A stretch of DNA of 36,936 nt from Sharpea azabuensis DSM 18934. Lineage in GTDB: Bacteria; Bacillota_I; Bacilli_A; Erysipelotrichales; Coprobacillaceae. The translations under genes and the position numbers were made by a program. The notes under the pieces are model-generated. The model saw only the letters and a program-made list of their open reading frames with translations, did no database searches and was not told the origin of the DNA. Of this stretch, positions 33,047 to 36,936 are shown piece after piece. Every line of letters begins with the position of its first letter. Position 1 is the first letter of the stretch. Where the stretch lies: NCBI RefSeq assembly GCF_000702165.1, contig NZ_JNKU01000029.1, forward strand, positions 1 to 36,936. Reading direction: 5' to 3'.

Positions 33047-33078
33047 CAATGGTGTTTTACACCATTGTTTTTCTTTTC
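33047..33078 (+). terminator. Terminator after the cold-shock-like fusion gene
   Basis: CAATGGTG/CACCATTG with a 5-base loop, then TTTTTCTTTT. Confidence 0.9.
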
Positions 33079-33136
33079 ATATCTTTGTCGCCTTTTTAGA
33101 AATTTAAGTAATAAATTCATCTTTTTTATAATTTGA

Positions 33137-33165
33137 TTGACAAAGAAGCACTCTTTAGACATAAT
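33137..33165 (+). promoter_or_regulatory. Promoter of the T-box leader
   Basis: -35 TTGACA (33137-33142), 17-base spacer, -10 CATAAT (33160-33165). Confidence 0.8.
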
Positions 33166-33171
33166 GTTGTT

Positions 33172-33418
33172 ATATTTAGAAAAGACAGAGAAGTGACAGA
33201 GTACGGATCTCGTGGCATAAGAGATATTACGTTTGGTGCAAGTAATACGCAAGAGGTCCCGAATTCACCACGGAGTTGGTGCCTCAAAAAGGTATTCCGG
33301 TTTATGGCCGTTAACCCATAAAGGTTGAAATAACCTAGTGAGATCACTTGTGTGAGCAAGTGATGAACTAGAGGTGGTAACGCGTGGATTCGCCCTCTTG
33401 GACGGATCTTTTTTTGTT
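33172..33418 (+). promoter_or_regulatory. T-box riboswitch, predicted Phe (UUC) specifier
   Basis: tRNA-sensing leader. Stem I: AGTA (33200-33203) next to helix CGGATCTC/GAGGTCCCG (33204-33211 with 33253-33261) and apical helix TATTAC/GTAATA. The 3' side of the specifier loop reads GAA-TTC-A, placing codon UUC (Phe) at 33264-33266. Stem II hairpin TTTATGG/CCATAAA (33301-33322) and stem III CTAGT...ACTAG (33335-33371) follow. The antiterminator is GAGG-TGGTAAC-GCG paired with CGC-CCTC (33371-33397). The competing terminator is GATTCG/CGGATC (33387-33408) plus T-run. The TGGT bulge would pair with a tRNA whose discriminator is A, as in tRNA-Phe. Confidence 0.92.
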
Positions 33419-33442
33419 TTTTTGGAAAGAAGAGGGAAATGT

Positions 33443-34417
33443 ATGAAAAAAGTATTAAGTGGTTTACTCGTAGCAGGACTTATGCTGACTGGTTGTGGTG
33501 GGGGTTCCGCAACAAAGAGCAAGTCAGATGTCAAGATTTCAGTCATCCAGTATATGCAGCATGATGCATTAGATGCAACACTTAAAGGCTTCAAGGATGA
33601 ACTTGCGAAAAATGGCTACAACAAAGACAAGATTGTTGTGAAGAATGCATCCGGTGATGCAAGTAACTGTGAAACAATAGCTGAACAGCTTGTCAACAGC
33701 AATCCTGATTTAATCTATGCCATTGCCACTCCAGCAGCTCAGGCAGTTGCTAAAAAGACACAGGACATCCCTGTTGTTGTTTCAGCGGTTACTGATCCAG
33801 CAAGTGCTAAGCTTGTCAAATCCAATAAGAAACCAGGTACAAATGTGACTGGAGCTTCTGATTTAACACCAGTTGCAGATCAGATGAAGCTCTTAAAGCA
33901 GTTATTACCTAATGCTAAGAATGTTGCAATCATGTATACAGGTAGTGAAGCAAACTCAGAATTCCAGGCAGACATGGCTGTTAAGGAAGCAAAGAAGAAC
34001 GGCTTAACACCAATCCGCAAGACGGTTTCTGATTCAAATGATATTCAGTCTGTTGCTCAGTCTATTAAAGCTGATGCCGTTTATGTCCCAACTGATAACT
34101 TACTTGCAGCTAATATTCCTGCTGTCACTCAGATTCTTGATGAAGCTGGTATTCCATTAATTTGTGGTGAAAAAGGCATGGTTGAAGCTGGTGGTTTAGC
34201 AACTTATGGTATCGATTATACAAACCTTGGTAAAATGGCTGGTAAGATGGCTGTCAAGATTCTTTCAGGCAAAGGCAAAGCTGCTACAATGCCAATCGAA
34301 TATCAGAGTGCAAAAGACTCTAAGCTGACAATTAATAGTGAAAAGGTAGAAAAATTAAAAGTAACAATTCCAGATAGCTTAAAAACAAAGGCTGAATTCG
34401 TTACAACAAAGAAATAG
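33443..34417 (+). CDS. ABC transporter substrate-binding lipoprotein (TrpX-like)
   Basis: 324 residues from the ATG at 33443, after AGAGGG. The lipoprotein signal ends in MLTGCGGG, with Cys about residue 18. The mature part is the ABC_sub_bind fold (PF04392 type): ISVIQYMQHDALDATLKGF, NSNPDLIYAIATPAAQAVA and VTDPASAKLV. Members include the TrpX aromatic amino acid receptors. The T-box upstream points to phenylalanine as the likely ligand. It is the first of three genes and is spaced 24 bases from the permease. A longer frame reaching into the T-box is not credible. Confidence 0.9.
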   Translation: MKKVLSGLLVAGLMLTGCGGGSATKSKSDVKISVIQYMQHDALDATLKGFKDELAKNGYNKDKIVVKNASGDASNCETIAEQLVNSNPDLIYAIATPAAQAVAKKTQDIPVVVSAVTDPASAKLVKSNKKPGTNVTGASDLTPVADQMKLLKQLLPNAKNVAIMYTGSEANSEFQADMAVKEAKKNGLTPIRKTVSDSNDIQSVAQSIKADAVYVPTDNLLAANIPAVTQILDEAGIPLICGEKGMVEAGGLATYGIDYTNLGKMAGKMAVKILSGKGKAATMPIEYQSAKDSKLTINSEKVEKLKVTIPDSLKTKAEFVTTKK

Positions 34418-34441
34418 TATTTAAAAAGAGGTAATGATTTT

Positions 34442-35368
34442 ATGACTTTTATTCTCGCTCTGCAGGGGGCATTGAACCAAGGCGTTCTTTGGTGCATTAT
34501 GGCTTTAGGCGTCTATATTACATTCCGCTTACTGGATATTGCGGATTTAACAGTTGATGGTTCGTTTGCGACAGGAGGGGCTGTTGCAGCGGTGATTCTT
34601 GTTCATGGAGGCAATCCTGTTATCGCTATTCTTGCCGCATTACTGGCGGGATGTGTAGCCGGTTTCGTGACAGGTTTCCTTCTGACAAAATGCCATATTC
34701 CAGCAATCCTTGCTGGTATTCTTTCTCAGATTGGTCTCTATTCTGTTAATCTTCGTATCATGGGGAAATCCAATATTCCCCTTCTTGGTACAAAGAGTCT
34801 CTATGACTGGCATTATGATGTTGGCATCAGTACAACCCAGGCTTCAATTGTTGTTGGGATTCTTGTTACTGTTCTTGTTGTCGCACTGCTTTACTGGTTC
34901 TTTGGCACCGAAATTGGTAATGCCATTCGTGCCACTGGTAATAATGAAAACATGGTGAGAGCTGTTGGTGTCAATACGGATATGACGAAGATGATTGGAA
35001 CTATTCTCTCTAACGGACTTATTGCTTTGTCTGGTGGACTTGTTGCCCAACAGCAAGGTTATGCTGATGTTAAGATGGGGATTGGTGCCATTGTCATTGG
35101 CTTAGCTTCCATCGTTATTGGCGAAACAATCTTTGCGAAGGTCTCACGTAATTTTATTGTTCGACTTTTCTCCATTGTTGTGGGTAGTGTCATCTATCGT
35201 TTCGTTATTGCCATCGTTCTCCAGATGGGCTTATCAACGGATGACTTAAAGCTTTTAACAGCTATCGTTGTGGCAATTGCCCTTGCTGTTCCATACTTCT
35301 TGGCAAGAAATCGACAGCTTGCGACTTATAAGAGACTGACAAGTGAGGTGGATAAGAAAAATGCTTAA
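34442..35368 (+). CDS. ABC transporter permease (TrpY-like)
   Basis: 308-residue integral membrane protein with eight or nine hydrophobic segments, of the branched-chain/BMP-type permease fold. It opens with LQGALNQGVLWCIMALGVY and has DIADLTVDGSFATGGAV, characteristic of the TrpY/COG4120 group. The EIGNAIRATGNNENMVRAVG cytoplasmic loop couples to the ATPase. Start ATG at 34442 after AAAGAGGTAA. Its last codons overlap the ATPase start by eight bases. Confidence 0.92.
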   Translation: MTFILALQGALNQGVLWCIMALGVYITFRLLDIADLTVDGSFATGGAVAAVILVHGGNPVIAILAALLAGCVAGFVTGFLLTKCHIPAILAGILSQIGLYSVNLRIMGKSNIPLLGTKSLYDWHYDVGISTTQASIVVGILVTVLVVALLYWFFGTEIGNAIRATGNNENMVRAVGVNTDMTKMIGTILSNGLIALSGGLVAQQQGYADVKMGIGAIVIGLASIVIGETIFAKVSRNFIVRLFSIVVGSVIYRFVIAIVLQMGLSTDDLKLLTAIVVAIALAVPYFLARNRQLATYKRLTSEVDKKNA

Positions 35369-36155
35369 AATCAAGAATGTTTCCAAGACATTCAATCTTG
35401 GTACGATCAATGAAAAGAAAGCTCTTAAGAATATCAATCTCACGCTTGAAGATGGTGACTTTGTCACAATTATTGGTGGTAATGGAGCTGGTAAATCAAC
35501 CCTGATGAATATGGTTGCTGGGGTCTATCCGATTGATTGTGGTCATATCTATCTTGATGATGACGATATTTCCTTAGATCCAGAATATAAGCGTGCAAGC
35601 CGTATTGGCCATGTCTTCCAGGATCCGATGATGGGTACTGCTGCCGACATGAGCATTCAGGAAAACCTTGCCATGGCAGCAAGACGTGGTAAGCGTCGTG
35701 GCCTAGGCTGGGGTGTTAAGAAAAGCGAACTTGAGACTTATCGGAAAGAACTGAAAAAATTAGGCTTAGGGCTTGAATCACGTATGACAAGCAAGGTTGG
35801 TCTTCTCTCCGGTGGTCAGCGTCAGGCAATCACCTTGTTGATGGCGACACTGACAAAACCTAAGGTTCTCCTTCTTGATGAACATACAGCTGCTCTTGAC
35901 CCAGCGACAAGTTCAAAGGTCCTCATGCTGACAAACAAGATTGTTGATGAAATGCAGCTGACAACCATGATGGTTACGCATAATATGCAGGATGCCATTG
36001 ATGTTGGTAATCGCTTGATCATGATGTATGATGGACAGATTATCTATGATGTCAAAGGTGAAGAAAAGAAAAAACTCACGGTTAATGATCTCTTAAAGAA
36101 GTTTGAAGAAGCTTCAGGATCTGAATTTGTGAATGACCGTATGTTATTAGGTTAG
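35361..36155 (+). CDS. ABC transporter ATPase (TrpZ-like)
   Basis: 264 residues from the ATG at 35361, after GAGGTGG, inside the permease 3' end. Walker A is GGNGAGKST (about 36-44), the Q-loop is in GHVFQDPMMG, the signature is LSGGQRQ, Walker B is VLLLDEHTAALDP and the switch His is in MMVTHNM. It belongs with the two preceding genes as one importer. A frame starting at 35343 adds six residues but ignores the ribosome site. Terminator immediately downstream. Confidence 0.95.
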   Translation: MLKIKNVSKTFNLGTINEKKALKNINLTLEDGDFVTIIGGNGAGKSTLMNMVAGVYPIDCGHIYLDDDDISLDPEYKRASRIGHVFQDPMMGTAADMSIQENLAMAARRGKRRGLGWGVKKSELETYRKELKKLGLGLESRMTSKVGLLSGGQRQAITLLMATLTKPKVLLLDEHTAALDPATSSKVLMLTNKIVDEMQLTTMMVTHNMQDAIDVGNRLIMMYDGQIIYDVKGEEKKKLTVNDLLKKFEEASGSEFVNDRMLLG

Positions 36156-36181
36156 AAAGATGGCTTCAGCCATCTTTTTTT
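36156..36181 (+). terminator. Terminator of the T-box ABC transporter operon
   Basis: AAAGATGGC/GCCATCTTT with a TTCA loop and T-run directly after the stop codon. Confidence 0.9.
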
Positions 36182-36190
36182 GTAGATGAT

Positions 36191-36210
36191 TTGTCAAATT
36201 AAGTGCAACA
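36191..36210. repeat. Probable terminal repeat of the IS30-family element
   Basis: A 20-base stretch beginning TTGTCAAATT and ending in AAGTGCAACA lies two bases before the transposase stop. It resembles IS30-group ends, which often combine TTTGTCAA-like and GCAAC-like parts. The other end is outside the window, so it cannot be matched here. Confidence 0.5.
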
Positions 36211-36211
36211 C

Positions 36212-36936
36212 CTAGAATGAGTTACCCAGTAATTCTTCTTTAGGTGTTTTATACTTTATGCATTTACGTGGCCTGTTATTCAGTAAATTCAGATTCTTTT
36301 TCAGTTCCTCCGGGTCCACTTCGGATAGATCCATCCCTTTAGGATAAAACTCCCGCAGTAATCCGTTCGTATTCTCATTGGTTCCTTTTTGCCAGGCACA
36401 GTAGGGATCACAGAAATAGGTTTTGCATCCTAATGCTGCTTCGATCTTTTCATACTCTGCGAATTCTTTTCCTCTGTCGAAGGTTATCGTTTTTACCAGT
36501 TCCGATGGAAGCTTTCCGAGAGCCTCTATGATTGCCGGCGTTACATTCTTGGCCGTTCTGTCTTCTACAGGGATTGCTATATAAAATCGGGATTTCCTTT
36601 CCGCCAGTGTGACAAAGCAATATCTGCTCTTGCGCGTATGACCGTTTCTGCCTGATTCTACGGTGTCACCTTCCCAATGCCCGAGCTCTTGTCGTTTGTA
36701 TACATCTTTTGGCCTATTTTTGATTGTCCTTCCGCCATCGTTAAATTTCCCACGCGTTTCTGCCGGCCTTTTAAACCTGCCTTTTCTGCGCAGGTGCTCC
36801 ATCTTGATTTTAGGAATGACGCCTCTGTGTATCATGCGGTAAACTGTAGCTGTTGAAGGGGTCTTTATCTTTTCCATCTTTGCCCTGTTCACCAGCTGTT
36901 CCGGAGACCAGTGGTTTTCGATCTTCTCTTTGATAT
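36212..36936 (-). mobile_element. IS30-family transposase, 5' end beyond window
   Basis: The reading frame continues to the window edge: after the GTG/ATG codons at 36892 and 36877 it extends further upstream as IKEKIENHWSPEQLV, so the true start is outside. The N-terminal part has STATVYRMIHRGV, an IS30 helix-turn-helix. The DDE core shows GDTVES (first Asp), TFDRGKEFAEYE (second Asp) and KGTNENTNGLLREFYP (Glu). The end NNRPRKCIKYKTPKEEL is typical. The catalytic residues are present and the visible part has no stop or frameshift. Base composition is more GC-rich than neighbouring genes, indicating recent arrival. Confidence 0.93.

Noticed and set aside
33275-33280. TGG at 33277-33279 as a tryptophan specifier, as expected for TrpXYZ
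   Set aside because: It lies below the specifier loop in the proposed fold, lacks the GAA-codon-A context, and a tRNA-Trp discriminator G would pair only by wobble with the TGGT bulge. UUC at 33264-33266 fits on all these points.
36212-36892. Transposase starting at 36892 as a complete gene
   Set aside because: The frame continues to the window edge with family-like residues (HWSPEQLV), so the start lies outside.

Overview
The window looks like chromosomal DNA of a low-GC, Gram-positive-type firmicute. Gene content and gene-order echoes of Bacillus (cmk-der-gpsA-hup, dnaD-nth, tsaE-tsaB-rimI-tsaD...rex, scpA-scpB) support this. A member of the Erysipelotrichia is my best guess, from general protein character and the absence of sporulation genes at the expected places; this is inference, not proof. 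Both ends are mobile: an ISL3-like transposase start at the left edge and an IS30-family transposase at the right edge, the latter visibly more GC-rich than its surroundings.

Layout. 1-338: IS end with three short direct repeats. 339-7159 (minus): tseB-like/dnaD/nth; a YugP-type membrane metallopeptidase; HU; and an operon of a charged membrane protein, cmk, der and gpsA. 7318-7500 (plus): a ferredoxin. 7522-9700 (minus): rluB-type pseudouridine synthase, patatin-like phospholipase and a DUF5662 protein. 9799-10170 (plus): a small membrane protein. 10183-15856 (minus): scpA-scpB, an NSS-family sodium symporter, and a metallophosphoesterase overlapping an unusual D-2-hydroxyacid dehydrogenase. 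15922-20960 (minus): a six-gene operon with a DUF402 protein, a fused TsaE-TsaB, RimI, TsaD, Rex and AsnS. 20961-21620: a long gene-free interval that may encode a structured RNA. 21621-23543 (plus): HAD phosphatase and acetate kinase with a likely CcpA cre site. 23574-29580 (minus): zinc-ribbon and exported membrane proteins, a 959-residue thioester/CnaB-type surface adhesin, azlCD and a MazF/PemK-like protein. 29699-33045 (plus): glmS with its ribozyme, and a protein with a C-terminal cold-shock-like domain. 33137-36155 (plus): a T-box-controlled three-gene ABC transporter of the TrpXYZ type whose specifier reads as phenylalanine.

How it works together. Most of the region is housekeeping: tRNA t6A modification, asparaginyl-tRNA charging, chromosome segregation, ribosome assembly, lipid precursor synthesis and cell-wall amino sugar supply. 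Control is largely by RNA and carbon/redox signals: a glmS ribozyme, a T-box, a cre site at ackA, and a possible Rex operator in the promoter of the operon that contains rex. Transcription units are tightly packed; many intrinsic terminators overlap the stop codon of the gene they end.

The items most worth attention are the Phe-type T-box on a TrpXYZ-like transporter, the unexplained interval 21085-21620, the TsaE-TsaB fusion, the helical-repeat/cold-shock-like fusion, and the hydroxyacid dehydrogenase with an extra N-terminal domain.
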